A stretch of 64,000 nucleotides of DNA, taken from the NCBI GenBank assembly GCA_963733505.1, contig CAVTDW010000028.1:62001-126000 (forward strand). Direction: 5' to 3'. This DNA is from JALYXV01 sp963733505 (GTDB lineage Bacteria > Actinomycetota > Acidimicrobiia > Acidimicrobiales > Palsa-688). Position numbers and translations under genes: made by a program. The notes beneath the pieces were generated by a model that saw nothing but the letters and a program-made list of their open reading frames with translations, made no database searches and was not told the DNA's origin. This document shows, one piece after another, positions 29,312-38,792 of the stretch (position 1 is its first letter; each line of letters opens with the position of its first letter).

Positions 29312-29971
29312 TCAGCGGGCTCGGCGCGACAGTTGGGCTCGATCGGCGATGCGGTAGAGGCGGTCGACCTGGTCCAGCCAGCCCAGGCGGATGAAGGCCG
29401 AAATCGCCTTGTTGACCCGCTCCCGTGAGGCGCCAACGAGTCCGGCCAGCTCCTCCTGGGTAATCGGAAGCGCAAAGGTGTCGGCATCGCCCGCCAGTTC
29501 GAGCAGCCGCTTGGCCGTCCGTCCGGTCACGTCCAGGAACACCGAGTCCGCCAGGGCGGCGTCGGTCGACCGGAGCCGGCGCGACAACGTGGCGACGACC
29601 GCCCAGAGCAAGGCCGGGCGTTCTTCGAGGACCGCTCTGACCGCGGGGTAGGGGATGTACAGCAGGTCCGAGCTTTCCAGCGCCCGGGCCTGCGCCGAAC
29701 GGGATTCACCGTCGAACAACGGCATGTCGCCGAACAGATCGCCCGACTCCATGAGCGCCAGTACCGACTCCCTCCCGTCGGGCGATCGGAGGGTGATCGC
29801 TACTCGCCCGGAGAGCACCCCGTACAGCGCCTCGGCCGGATCGCCCTGATCGAAGAGCACTTCGTTGCGGCTCAGTTGCACGAGGTGCGCGTCGGCCACG
29901 ATGCGTGTGAGCTCGTCAGTCTCGAGGAACCCGAACAACTCGGACTGGGCCAACAGCGCCGTGTTGTCCAT
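29312..29971 (-). CDS. Crp/Fnr-family transcriptional regulator
   Basis: A 219-residue regulator: a cyclic-nucleotide-binding domain at about residues 15-130 (LFDQGDPAEALYGVLSGRVAI, GDLFGDMPLF), a dimer helix, and a winged helix-turn-helix (PITQEELAGLVGASRERVNKAI). The CRP phosphate-binding cassette is diverged: RSAQARA follows the FGDMPLF segment. No Fe-S cysteines are seen, so it is not an oxygen-sensing FNR. It is transcribed divergently from carD, with about 146 bases between; it could act on that intergenic region, though no operator is evident. Confidence 0.88.
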   Translation of the reverse strand: MDNTALLAQSELFGFLETDELTRIVADAHLVQLSRNEVLFDQGDPAEALYGVLSGRVAITLRSPDGRESVLALMESGDLFGDMPLFDGESRSAQARALESSDLLYIPYPAVRAVLEERPALLWAVVATLSRRLRSTDAALADSVFLDVTGRTAKRLLELAGDADTFALPITQEELAGLVGASRERVNKAISAFIRLGWLDQVDRLYRIADRAQLSRRAR

Positions 29972-30050
29972 GCAGGCGGCAGGCTACTTCCCCATGAAAT
30001 CCGTGTTTCGACCAGCGTCACGGCTCCTGTCGCGGGAGGCCGCGTTGGGG

Positions 30051-30080
30051 TTGGCCCGCGAGGTGTTTTACCCGTACCCT
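30051..30080 (+). promoter_or_regulatory. Putative promoter of carD
   Basis: TTGGCC (30051-30056) and TACCCT (30075-30080) are spaced 18 bases apart, with the carD start 37 bases downstream. The match to the housekeeping sigma consensus is moderate. Confidence 0.45.
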
Positions 30081-30117
30081 GGGAGGCACCCCCGCTCGTA
30101 CCGTTCCTGGGAGCTCT

Positions 30118-30597
30118 ATGCCATTCGACGTCGGTGACAAGGTTGTCTACCCCCACCATGGGGCGGCCGTGGTGGAGCGCCGGGAGCTGAAGGAAGTCTT
30201 CGGGGAGACCCGGGAGTACCTGGTCCTCCGGCTCGCCTACGGCGACCTTACCTTGATGGTGCCGACCGACAACACCGACGAAGTCGGGTTGCGCGAGGTG
30301 ATCAACGACGAAGAGGTCGAGGAGGTCTTTGCCGTCCTTCGCAAGAAGGAGGCTCGGATGCCGACCAACTGGTCCCGGCGTTACAAGAACCACGTCGAGA
30401 AGCTCAAGTCGGGCGACATCTACCAGGTTGCCGAGGTCGTCCGGAACCTGTCCATCCGGGACAAGGACAAGGGTCTGTCGGCGGGCGAGAAGCGCATGCT
30501 CAACCGGGCTCGCCAGATCCTGGTGTCCGAGCTGACCTTCGCCATCGGCGTGAGCGAAGCCGAGGCCGAAAAGAAGCTCAACGACGCCCTGCCCTAA
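30118..30597 (+). CDS. carD: CarD family transcriptional regulator
   Basis: A 159-residue RNA polymerase-binding protein. The Tudor-like RNAP interaction domain is MPFDVGDKVVYPHHGAAVVE and following, the helical DNA-binding domain is NWSRRYKNHVEKLKSGDIYQ and onward. In mycobacteria CarD stabilises open complexes at ribosomal promoters and is essential. In many actinobacteria ispD/ispF follow; here rlmB follows directly after 21 bases. Confidence 0.95.
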   Translation: MPFDVGDKVVYPHHGAAVVERRELKEVFGETREYLVLRLAYGDLTLMVPTDNTDEVGLREVINDEEVEEVFAVLRKKEARMPTNWSRRYKNHVEKLKSGDIYQVAEVVRNLSIRDKDKGLSAGEKRMLNRARQILVSELTFAIGVSEAEAEKKLNDALP

Positions 30598-30618
30598 GTC
30601 ACCGAACGGCGCTACGCC

Positions 30619-31599
30619 ATGACGCGCGGCGCACCTGGTGCAGGTGGTTCGGGTGGCGCGGGCGGCGGTCGTCGCCGGGCCGCCGCCAGTCCCAAGGGCG
30701 CCTCGGCGCGTGCCCAGCCAAGCCCGCGGGCGCGATCCGGCGATGGACGAGGCCAAGGTGGCCAGGCGCGACGCCAGCGCGAACCCACTCCCGGTGCCGC
30801 CCACGCGCCTCGCGCGGCTGAGCGGCGCCATGGTCGTTCGGAGACCCCCGAACTCGGTGGCGAGCAGGTAGAGGGCCGCCAAGCCGTCCGGGCACTCCTG
30901 GCGGCCCGCCGCCGCCCCGTTCGCGAGGTGTGGATTGCCGACGGTCTCGACCCGGCGCCCATACTCGATGACATCGCCGCTCTGGCCTCGGCGGCATCGG
31001 TGCCTGTGCGGACGGTCAACAACGTCCGCTTGCGCCAAGTTGCCACCACTGAAGCGCCCCAAGGGGTACTGGCGTTCGCCGCTGCCCTGCCCTCCGCTGA
31101 CCTGGACGACTTGGCGATCGACCGTCCCGGCGGCCGGGCCCCATTTCTCATCGTGGTCGACGGGCTGACCGACCCCCACAACTTGGGCGCCCTCTTGCGC
31201 ACGGCTCAATGCGCCGGGGCGACAGGGGCCGTCCTGCCTCGACACCGCTCGGCCCACGTCACCGCGACGGTGGCCAAGGCGGCAGCCGGCGCCGTCGAAT
31301 ACCTACCGATGGCGGTGGTGCCCGGCGTCGCGTCGGCGCTGGCCCGACTCGCCGACGCCGGCGTCTGGACCGTCGGCCTCGATGCCGCCGCGCCCACGCC
31401 GTTGTGGGGCCTGGCGGTCGCTACCGAGCCGATCGCCCTCGTACTCGGGGCCGAAGGAGCCGGACTTTCACGCCTGGCGAAGGCCCGCTGTCAACTCCTC
31501 GTTTCCATTCCCCAGGCCGACCCGATTGCGTCGCTCAACGTGGCAGCGGCCGGCGCGCTGGCCTGTTTCGAGGTCAGCCGGGCCCGGCCCGAGGGCTGA
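30619..31599 (+). CDS. rlmB: 23S rRNA 2'-O-ribose methyltransferase, RlmB/TrmH family
   Basis: A 326-residue SpoU-type methyltransferase. The first 80 residues are Gly/Ala/Arg-rich and probably disordered, typical of actinobacterial RlmB. An L30e-like substrate domain follows, then the knotted SPOUT domain with LTDPHNLGALLRT, LVLGAEGAGLSR and IPQADPIASLNVAAAG. RlmB methylates G2251 of 23S rRNA; related TrmH enzymes modify other sites, so the exact target is inferred. The start at 30619 cannot be fixed because the N-terminus is unconserved. Confidence 0.88.
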   Translation: MTRGAPGAGGSGGAGGGRRRAAASPKGASARAQPSPRARSGDGRGQGGQARRQREPTPGAAHAPRAAERRHGRSETPELGGEQVEGRQAVRALLAARRRPVREVWIADGLDPAPILDDIAALASAASVPVRTVNNVRLRQVATTEAPQGVLAFAAALPSADLDDLAIDRPGGRAPFLIVVDGLTDPHNLGALLRTAQCAGATGAVLPRHRSAHVTATVAKAAAGAVEYLPMAVVPGVASALARLADAGVWTVGLDAAAPTPLWGLAVATEPIALVLGAEGAGLSRLAKARCQLLVSIPQADPIASLNVAAAGALACFEVSRARPEG

Positions 31600-31607
31600 A
31601 GTGGCTG

Positions 31608-31636
31608 TTGACACCCTGTCTGGTCCCGGCTAAAAG
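31608..31636 (+). promoter_or_regulatory. Strong housekeeping-type promoter of the SigH-like gene
   Basis: A perfect TTGACA (31608-31613) is 17 bases from TAAAAG (31631-31636). It lies nine bases after the rlmB stop and leaves a 5' leader of about 55 bases before the start at 31700. The sigma gene therefore has its own promoter. Confidence 0.75.
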
Positions 31637-31699
31637 TAAGCAGTTCTTCGCGTCATATCGGGCCTGCACACCATACGCCATCGCCTTCTAGGGGTCTTT

Positions 31700-32356
31700 A
31701 TGCCTTCTCGGACAGAGAGTTCCTTGCTTGCGGATCTCGCGGACGAGGACTTGGCGGCCCGATTCCAGCAAGGCGACTTGGATGCCCTCAATGTGTTGAT
31801 TGGACGTTATCGGCGCTTTGCCCGCTCGAAAGGGCGCATCTATTTCCTGGTCGGGGCCGACTCCGACGACATCGAACAAGAGGGAATGATCGGGCTGTAC
31901 AAGGCGGCGCGGGACTACCTCCCGGACCGCCACACCTCGTTCCGGGCGTTCGCCGAACTGTGCGTCACGCGTCAGGTCATCTCGGCCGTCAAGGCCGCCA
32001 CCCGCCAGAAGCATCGGCCTCTGAACCAGTACGTCTCCATCTCCGCCTTGAAGAGTGGCGACACCGGCGACCGGTCGGAGGATCTGCTGGACCACCGTCG
32101 AGCCTCGGATCCCGCGGACACGATCGTCTCGCGCGAACGGATGAACGACGTGCGTCAGTCGGTGGCAGACACCCTCTCGGGGCTCGAAGTCGACGTGCTG
32201 CGCCTGTATGTCGAGGGCAAGTCGTACCAGGAGATCGGTAACCGCCTGGGTCGCCACGTCAAGTCGATCGACAACGCCCTCCAGCGAATCAAACGCAAAC
32301 TCGATCCGCATCTCACCGCCGACCGGCCACTGGCGCGAAGCCTCCTCGTCGGCTAG
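31700..32356 (+). CDS. sigH: RNA polymerase sigma factor, SigH (sporulation-type) group
   Basis: A 218-residue sigma factor with regions 2 (SDDIEQEGMIGLYKAARDY, SFRAFAELCVTRQVISAVK) and 4 (LSGLEVDVLRLYVEGKSYQEIGNRL, KSIDNALQRIKRKL). It matches the Bacillus SigH / actinobacterial SigH-like group, which in Bacilli also lies next to rlmB. No sporulation genes are visible, so a role in stationary phase or stress is only an inference. Its own TTGACA promoter and untranslated leader suggest independent control. Confidence 0.88.
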   Translation: MPSRTESSLLADLADEDLAARFQQGDLDALNVLIGRYRRFARSKGRIYFLVGADSDDIEQEGMIGLYKAARDYLPDRHTSFRAFAELCVTRQVISAVKAATRQKHRPLNQYVSISALKSGDTGDRSEDLLDHRRASDPADTIVSRERMNDVRQSVADTLSGLEVDVLRLYVEGKSYQEIGNRLGRHVKSIDNALQRIKRKLDPHLTADRPLARSLLVG

Positions 32357-32368
32357 TCCGCCTTGTCG

Positions 32369-32587
32369 ATGGCTGACCCTGCGCCGACCGTTCAACGCCC
32401 GGAGTTCGACGAGGCCGATCCCTCGGACATGGCGCACTATGCCCGCAACGACGAGTTGGCGGCGGCGCGCCGTGAGGGCCGAGCCGTCAAGGCGCTGTGC
32501 GGCACGCTCTTCCGGCCACACGCCGATCCAAGCAAGCTCCCCGTCTGCGTCGTGTGTGAGGACCTGGCGGCCGCCTACCGTCGCTGA
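32369..32587 (+). CDS. DUF3039 family protein
   Basis: A 72-residue actinobacterial protein with the DUF3039 pattern: HYARNDE near the start, VKALCG, then PHADPSKLPVCVVCEDL with a CxxC that could bind metal. No function is known for the family. ATG 32369 is preferred to TTG 32363. It follows the sigma gene by 12 bases and faces the ybaK-like gene. Confidence 0.85.
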   Translation: MADPAPTVQRPEFDEADPSDMAHYARNDELAAARREGRAVKALCGTLFRPHADPSKLPVCVVCEDLAAAYRR

Positions 32588-32596
32588 TGGAGTCGT

Positions 32597-33070
32597 TCAG
32601 CGATCGCGTGCCACATCGGTGATCATGCCGGCGGTCGCCTCGGCCAGCCGGCGCGGATCGACGGGGAAATTGACGTGCGGCGTACCGGCCGCCGCCCAGA
32701 CCTCGTCGTAGTCGAGCAGGCCAAGGTCGACGAACATGGGCAACCGGGTCGAGTGACCAAACGGCGGCACGCCACCGACGGGAAATCCGGTTGCCGCCCG
32801 GACCAGGTCGGCATCGGCACGACGAGACACGCTTCCACCAGCGGCCGCGGCCAGCTTCTTCTCGTCGAGCTGGCGGTCACCACCGACGAGGGCAACGACT
32901 GGGCGGTCGTCGACGGTGAAGACCAGCGACTTGACGATCTGTCCGAGGTGCACACCGATGGCCTCCGCCGCTTCGGCTGCGGTGCGAGTGCTCTCGGTGA
33001 ACTCCCTCGGCTGGACGTCGATGCCGATGATGCGCCCCGCCTCGACAACTGCCGTCACGTTCCGATGCAT
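32597..33070 (-). CDS. YbaK/EbsC-type aminoacyl-tRNA deacylase
   Basis: A 157-residue editing-domain protein. Features include IVKSLVFTVDDRPVVALVGGD with the conserved Lys, LDEKKLAAAAG, and FPVGGVPPFGH, the glycine-rich floor of the YbaK/ProX pocket. Such proteins hydrolyse mischarged tRNAs, typically Cys-tRNA-Pro or Ala-tRNA-Pro; which one cannot be read here. It is convergent with the DUF3039 gene. Confidence 0.88.
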   Translation of the reverse strand: MHRNVTAVVEAGRIIGIDVQPREFTESTRTAAEAAEAIGVHLGQIVKSLVFTVDDRPVVALVGGDRQLDEKKLAAAAGGSVSRRADADLVRAATGFPVGGVPPFGHSTRLPMFVDLGLLDYDEVWAAAGTPHVNFPVDPRRLAEATAGMITDVARDR

Positions 33071-33121
33071 CGGCCGGGCAGGTTACCGCGGCCCTGTCGG
33101 GCCTGATCGCGCCGAGCAGGT

Positions 33122-33979
33122 TCAGCCGATGGCGCTCACGCCCGGACGGGGCGAAGCTGTGAGGGAAGTTCGGCGACCGACCACGGTGTACATGGCACAC
33201 GGCTCACCCAAGTAAACCTGGCTGTGGAACATGATCCCGGTTACCTCGAAGCCGAGGACCCGCACCATTCGCGCTACCGTCCACGGTGGCAGCCGCCACC
33301 AGGTCTCATACGGCAGACCGATGGCTGGGTCGGGCAGGAAGCCGGCATTGGCGGGCATCCGGGCGTGCGTCGCAATTCGGTCCCGTGCCCAGCGGGGTAA
33401 GCGAGCGAACGCCGTGGCCGAGCGACCGGCAGGCTCGGTCACCACAACGGACTCGGTCGTCAAAGAAAGGGCGCGCTCAAGGGCCCGAAAGGGGTCGCGC
33501 AGGTGAAGCAGGATGGCCCCGAAGACCGCGATATCGACCGGGCCGATGGCGCTCGGCATCTCGTACACGGATCCGTACGCCACCTTGGCCTGCGAGCCCA
33601 GCGCTGCATGGGCCAGCCAGAAACTGTTGTTGATGAGGCGCATCCCCGCCGTCCGCTCTGTGGCCAACCCGTGATCGGGCTGTCCGCCGAAGGGCACGAT
33701 GTCCCAGCTCTCGACCTGCTCGCTGAGATCGTAGGCGACCACGGCCGCTCCCCGGCGCTCCATCTCGAAGCACAAGAACCCGCTGGCGGTTCCGATGTCG
33801 AGTGCCCGCTTCCCGCGGAAGTCCAGGTTGCCGAGATACTCCCCCGGTGCCCCGGTGAGATCCCACGGACCCTCCACCCGGCCCACCCCGGGCAGGTCCA
33901 TGGTGTGATAGAACGCGCACTCCTCGACGCTCGTCACCAGACGAGACTCGGCATAGGGGGAGGCGGCGTCGGTGCTCAT
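33122..33979 (-). CDS. SAM-dependent methyltransferase
   Basis: A 285-residue class I methyltransferase. The SAM-binding motif I is ALDIGTASGFLCFEMERRGA, followed by an acidic motif II (VVAYDLSE) and a motif near AVFGAILLHLRDPFRALERA. It resembles the DUF1698/CmoB-like group found in glycan and secondary clusters. Its neighbours are a large membrane protein and the Wzm/Wzt exporter, so a surface-glycan substrate is plausible. C-terminal residues are unconserved. Confidence 0.8.
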   Translation of the reverse strand: MSTDAASPYAESRLVTSVEECAFYHTMDLPGVGRVEGPWDLTGAPGEYLGNLDFRGKRALDIGTASGFLCFEMERRGAAVVAYDLSEQVESWDIVPFGGQPDHGLATERTAGMRLINNSFWLAHAALGSQAKVAYGSVYEMPSAIGPVDIAVFGAILLHLRDPFRALERALSLTTESVVVTEPAGRSATAFARLPRWARDRIATHARMPANAGFLPDPAIGLPYETWWRLPPWTVARMVRVLGFEVTGIMFHSQVYLGEPCAMYTVVGRRTSLTASPRPGVSAIG

Positions 33980-34120
33980 CGAGCGGCCACCCTAGTGGCC
34001 GGCCACGATCGGACCGGCCTCGTGCCGCCTCGGCGGCCGAGGTCGTAGGCCTCGCCCCCGCATCGCTCGGCGTCTCGGTCGCGGGCAGCCGAGCAGAACA
34101 CACCGCCGAGGCCCCACCAC

Positions 34121-36262
34121 TTATCCGGCATTGGAGACGGCCTGGCCGGGACAGTTGAGGTCAGGTGGGCCGACGATTTGAAACACGACCGCGCGGTAGC
34201 GGCGCAAGTAGCGGAGATCGGACACCGAAGCGCCGACCGTTTCATCGGCGACAATCCGAAACGCCGGATCGGCTTGCAGCCAACCGAATCCCGGGGTGCC
34301 CGAAGTGACCGCCGTGTACTCGAAGTGGCCATCACGCACCGCCTGCTTCAATCCGACGCACGAATCGATGGGTACCGCCGCCCCGTCGACGAGCCGATTC
34401 ATGTCCACAACCCGGTTGCGGGCTTGGGGTCCATAGAGATTGCCGAGATTGATGAGATCGGGAACATCCCCGACCCAGAGGACAATCCGCGCTTTATGCG
34501 TGGTCGCCGCCCAGCGCAAGACCGGGTCGGTTGTTCGCCGGGCCGGATAGCGAGAGACAATGACCGCCACCGCCGCGACCGCGATGACCGCCGCCAAGAC
34601 CGTTCCGGGCCATGCGAAAACCCGCAGCGAAGGCCGCAAACGCGCCACACAGACCGCAGCGCCCACCACGGCCGCCCCTAGCAGCAGTGCGAGTCCGAGT
34701 CCGCCGACCTCGGGTGACCAGTAGGCAATTCCCCGACCTCGGCCGATGCCGGTGGCGACGGCGACGATGCCGACGACCGGAATCGTCCACGCCCCCCGCC
34801 ATCGGGCCAGCGCAACCGCGGCCGCCAGCATGCCGAACAGCAGTGGAGGAGCAGCATAGTGCAGGTTGATCACGAACGACTCCGCAACCTGGGCGACCGG
34901 GCCGTAGGCGCTCGCGGGCGTGACGAGATAGCCGACGAGCGCCACCGCCGCCACAATGCTGAGCCCCCGACGAAATCCATCGCCCGAGCGCAGACCGCCT
35001 CCCACCCCCAATAGACACAGTGCAGCGATCACTGCCACGAGCGGGCCAAGGCCACGGACGAGACCTCGGGCGAATATGCCGAGGAGACGTCCGTGCGCCG
35101 CGTAGTGAGCCACCGAGAACGAAAGGTCGGTGGCCAGCCCGTGGATCTTGTGCAAGTGGATCGGGCCCAACGACAGTTGGACGGGAGGGACGGGGTTGCC
35201 GTAGCGGACGGCATTGCGGACGTACCAGGAACCGCCCATGGCGGCGCTGGTCAAGAGCCCGACGCCAGCCCAGCGCCATCGATGGCTTGGCACCCGGGCC
35301 AAGAGCAATGTGAGCGCGAGTACGGCAATGATCGTGCCGGGCACGACTCCCGAGAACTTCACCCCGAGCGCCAAACCGGCGCACGCCAGCGCCAATACAT
35401 ACGGCGCCGGCCGGTCCCGCGCGTGAGCCAGCACGGCCAAGGCTCCGACCAGCACCAGCAGCAGCAAAGTGTCATTCACTGCCTCGCCGGGCTGGGAGAA
35501 CGCAACCACGGGGAATCCCAATACGACTGCGCTCGCGCAGACGTTCAGCCGAGCCGCCCCGAACGCTTTGCCCAGGGCGTGCGCGGCCACCACCACAAGA
35601 CCGCCGTAGACCAGGTTCTTGACCGCTGCGAAGGCCACGGAGTGAGTGAGTGTGAGGGCGATTGCCGAAAGCAGTTCGTCGTGCGCAGGAAAGAACTGCA
35701 CGGGTAGCAACGGGACCAGGAGACGGTGTTGATCGGCGTACCCGCTCTGGCTGAACGTGACTGCGAAAGGCAGGTGATACGCCAGCGAATCGGGGTCATT
35801 CATGCCCCGGTGGAGGGCGATGACCGTGCGGGCGATCCAGATGGCCGCCACCAACAGCGCCAGCAGCACGGTGCCGACGGTGAGCGCAAGCTCTCCCCGA
35901 GTCCCCGCGATCGCACGCTCGGCAGCTGGCTCCTCTCCTGGGCTCGTGACAGTGACATCAGATGACTGGACCGTTGTGTGCTCGCGGTCGTGCGAAGCAA
36001 ACGCCCGTGCCAGCGCCATCGTTGCCGCCGCACTTAGAACGGCGCTGCCCAGCAACGCCATCTGACGGAGCAGGCCAACCGCCCCCAAGAGCTGACCGAG
36101 TGCCAGCGCCCAGCAAAGCCAGAGCAACGCCACGGTGGTGACCGCCAGGGTCCCGCGCCATCCAGGAAAGAACAGTCGTCTTAGGGTGACGGACACCATC
36201 AGCCCGGCGGCCAAAAAGACACTTCCGCCAAGGAGCGACCACGCAACACTCAGGGCACTCAT
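34121..36262 (-). CDS. Large polytopic membrane protein, glycosyltransferase-39-like
   Basis: About 713 residues with a dozen or more hydrophobic helices and a soluble C-terminal domain of about 120 residues (from about WAATTHKARIVLWVGDVPDL). The layout, many helices then a periplasmic domain, is like polyprenol-phosphate-dependent GT-C enzymes, and GMNDPDSLAYHLPF in the first large loop has acidic residues at the expected place. I cannot name a family with certainty. The start at 36262 (MSALSVAWSLLGG) is chosen because 57 residues of a longer form lack membrane character. Probably involved in surface glycan assembly. Confidence 0.65.
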   Translation of the reverse strand: MSALSVAWSLLGGSVFLAAGLMVSVTLRRLFFPGWRGTLAVTTVALLWLCWALALGQLLGAVGLLRQMALLGSAVLSAAATMALARAFASHDREHTTVQSSDVTVTSPGEEPAAERAIAGTRGELALTVGTVLLALLVAAIWIARTVIALHRGMNDPDSLAYHLPFAVTFSQSGYADQHRLLVPLLPVQFFPAHDELLSAIALTLTHSVAFAAVKNLVYGGLVVVAAHALGKAFGAARLNVCASAVVLGFPVVAFSQPGEAVNDTLLLLVLVGALAVLAHARDRPAPYVLALACAGLALGVKFSGVVPGTIIAVLALTLLLARVPSHRWRWAGVGLLTSAAMGGSWYVRNAVRYGNPVPPVQLSLGPIHLHKIHGLATDLSFSVAHYAAHGRLLGIFARGLVRGLGPLVAVIAALCLLGVGGGLRSGDGFRRGLSIVAAVALVGYLVTPASAYGPVAQVAESFVINLHYAAPPLLFGMLAAAVALARWRGAWTIPVVGIVAVATGIGRGRGIAYWSPEVGGLGLALLLGAAVVGAAVCVARLRPSLRVFAWPGTVLAAVIAVAAVAVIVSRYPARRTTDPVLRWAATTHKARIVLWVGDVPDLINLGNLYGPQARNRVVDMNRLVDGAAVPIDSCVGLKQAVRDGHFEYTAVTSGTPGFGWLQADPAFRIVADETVGASVSDLRYLRRYRAVVFQIVGPPDLNCPGQAVSNAG

Positions 36263-36715
36263 GAGCTGTACATAAAGTCCGCGGTGCGCGTAACCGGCCG
36301 GCCCGGTCCAAACCCCAACCGAACCCCCAACCCAAGTCGACTGCTCAGGGCCACATCGTGGACCGCATCGACGCAGACCGGCCGGGGAATGCCGCTCCCA
36401 AGACAGCGGATCGGACGTGAGCGGGGAGTGCACCCGCTCGGAACTGCATGATCCGACTCTAACGGAACGACGACTCCGAACACAGGAGCGTCGGCCCCGA
36501 AGGGCTGGGTGCGACGCTTAACGGGCCCGGCGGCCTCCCCGATCCCGGTCTCCGCCGATCCCCCATCCCGCCACCCGCGACGAGCCTCGGGGCATCAGGC
36601 CTCGTAGGGTACCCTCCTGGGCACTCGTGGAGACCAGACGGCTCAAGCGAACCGGCGAGTCGACGGTGGCCAGTTTTTCCCTGCCTGCATAATCTTCCAA
36701 GACCGAGGCGCGTCT

Positions 36716-37615
36716 ATGAACCTGAGTTCCCTGGTGAAAAACCAGCTGAAACGATCAAAGCGTCGAGCCGTGGCCAGCGCCGACCGACTTGTCTTGGCGA
36801 ATACCAGACCGTTCGACCGCCTCGCGGCGCTGACACCCATCGCGGCCAATCACGGACAACCGAAGTTCTTGTTCAGCACCCACGACCTCGAGATGGGTCC
36901 GTACATCTACGCGAGCGGCGCCTACGACCCAGACGAGCTGTCCTGGGCACTCGACTACCTCGGAAATCCCCAACGGGGGGGCCTAGTGCTGGACGTGGGC
37001 GCCAACGTCGGCACGACAACGATCTCGCTGCTGACTCGGTACGGCGCGGCGTCGGTGGAAGCCTTCGAGCCGGCCCCATTGAACTTCAAACTGCTGCGGT
37101 GCAACCTCATTCTCAATGAGCTCGACACATGTGCGTCGGTCAAGCAGGTTGCCATCTCGGACCAGGACTCCGATCTTAGGCTTGAGCTATGCGACTACAA
37201 CACGGGGGACCACCGCATACAGGCCGTTGACACTCGATGGGAGGAAATGTCGGAGTCGCAGCGACCCACCGTCAAGGTGGAGGCACTCCGTCTCGACACC
37301 GCCCTGAGCGCTCCCGCCGCCGATGTCTCTTTGGTGTGGGTCGACGTTCAGGGCCACGAGGCGCACGTGCTTGCTGGGGCATCGTCGCTCCTTGGCGGCA
37401 AGGTCCCCTGGGTCATCGAATACTGGCCCTACGCCTTGACTCGCGCTGGAGGCTTGGACCGTCTCCACGGCCTCATCGCCGAGCATTTCTCCGGCGCGGT
37501 CGACATCCGTGGGTCAATGGCGGCCGGCAAACCGGTGGTCCTGGCTTCCGACGAGGTCGTGAAAATGTCGCACCAAGGCGTTCACTGGTACACCGACCTC
37601 ATCCTTCTCCCGTGA
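36716..37615 (+). CDS. FkbM family methyltransferase
   Basis: A 299-residue FkbM-type methyltransferase. Motif I is LVLDVGANVGTTTISLL, followed by VEAFEPAPLNFKLLRCNLILN, and the family feature SLVWVDVQGHEAHVLAGA. Such enzymes methylate sugar hydroxyls in glycans and macrolides. It lies on the plus strand between two minus-strand glycan operons. Its last 17 bases overlap the 3' end of the convergent Wzt gene. ATG 36716 has no strong ribosome-binding site. Confidence 0.87.
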   Translation: MNLSSLVKNQLKRSKRRAVASADRLVLANTRPFDRLAALTPIAANHGQPKFLFSTHDLEMGPYIYASGAYDPDELSWALDYLGNPQRGGLVLDVGANVGTTTISLLTRYGAASVEAFEPAPLNFKLLRCNLILNELDTCASVKQVAISDQDSDLRLELCDYNTGDHRIQAVDTRWEEMSESQRPTVKVEALRLDTALSAPAADVSLVWVDVQGHEAHVLAGASSLLGGKVPWVIEYWPYALTRAGGLDRLHGLIAEHFSGAVDIRGSMAAGKPVVLASDEVVKMSHQGVHWYTDLILLP

Positions 37616-38792
37616 CCATGCCCTGTCGACCGTCGGCGATCTCTGCGGGTTCGGATTTCTGACGCCACTGGGCCGGGAAACTGGTGAAGCCGAAGTTCGA
37701 GTTTTCCTCGCCTCGAACGTCGATCCCCAGCTTCCGAATGTCGTCCACCACCGGCAGTCGAGTATCGGCGCAGAAGCCGACAACGATGCTGTACGGGCCT
37801 GGATGAAGGGGTAGGGAAGTCAGCTCGCACTCGACGACGATGGGTCCGACATGATCGAAGGTCACGTCGCCAGCCGGTGACGCCACAACCCCAATGTTCG
37901 TATCGTCGGCGCCTCGTACGCCGAGCATGATCTGGCCAAACGGATACGGCTGCTGGATGTCCATCTCCATCTGGACCCGCACCGAGCCACCGGGGTCGAC
38001 GACTGCTGCGGAGCTCGTCACCGACCGAAACATGACGGTACCCGACGCCTCGGCCTCGGCCTGTGGGTTGTAGCGCTCGTATTCCCGAATGACCTCAACC
38101 GGGCTGCCCTGGCCTGCGACGTTTCCGGCGACGAGAAGTATCGCCTCGTCACATAGCAGCGGCAGTGTCCACAGCGCGTGGGTGACGTACATCAGCGCGG
38201 CTCCTTCCTTGCGGAGCGACGCAATCCGGTCGTGACACTTGCGCTGGAAGGCGGCGTCGCCGACGGCGAGCACCTCGTCGAGGACAACGATTTCGACGTC
38301 CAGATGGGACGCAATGGCGAATCCGAGTCGGGCCATCATGCCGGAGCTGTACCGCTTGACCGGGGTGTCAAGGAAGTTGCCAATACCGGCAAAGTCGACA
38401 ATCTGATCGAAACGCCGTTTGATCTCAGAAGGGCTCATCCCGAGTACGGACGCGCTGAAGTACACGTTTTCTCGTCCCGTCATGTCGGGATGGAAGCCGG
38501 CGCCAAGCTCGATCAGGGAGGCAGAGCGGCCTCCGACGACGACCTCACCACTCGTCGCGGCCGTCACTCCGGCGACCAGCTTCAGGGCGGTCGACTTCCC
38601 GGCACCATTCGGACCGACGAACCCGAGGCTCCGGCCGCTTTGCAACTCGAAGCTGACGTCATGAAGCGCCCAGTGGAACTCCCCTCGGCGCAGTTCGCCG
38701 AATCGACCGGGGATTATCGAGCGGATGTTGGTGCGCTCACGACCTCGCCGGTACTGCTTGCTCACTTGTCGAAATGTCACCATCGCACTCAT
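37599..38792 (-). CDS. wzt: Polysaccharide ABC transporter ATP-binding protein with carbohydrate-binding tail
   Basis: A 397-residue Wzt-type ATPase. Walker A is GPNGAGKST, the signature is KRYSSGMMARLGFAIA and Walker B is VVLDEVLAVGD. After about residue 250 comes a beta-sandwich domain (SGTVMFRSVTS and on), the kind that recognises the modified end of an O-antigen in ABC-dependent export. The start at 38792 overlaps the permease stop (ATGA). In a Gram-positive envelope it would export a teichoic-acid-like or other cell-wall glycan. Confidence 0.92.
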   Translation of the reverse strand: MSAMVTFRQVSKQYRRGRERTNIRSIIPGRFGELRRGEFHWALHDVSFELQSGRSLGFVGPNGAGKSTALKLVAGVTAATSGEVVVGGRSASLIELGAGFHPDMTGRENVYFSASVLGMSPSEIKRRFDQIVDFAGIGNFLDTPVKRYSSGMMARLGFAIASHLDVEIVVLDEVLAVGDAAFQRKCHDRIASLRKEGAALMYVTHALWTLPLLCDEAILLVAGNVAGQGSPVEVIREYERYNPQAEAEASGTVMFRSVTSSAAVVDPGGSVRVQMEMDIQQPYPFGQIMLGVRGADDTNIGVVASPAGDVTFDHVGPIVVECELTSLPLHPGPYSIVVGFCADTRLPVVDDIRKLGIDVRGEENSNFGFTSFPAQWRQKSEPAEIADGRQGMVTGEG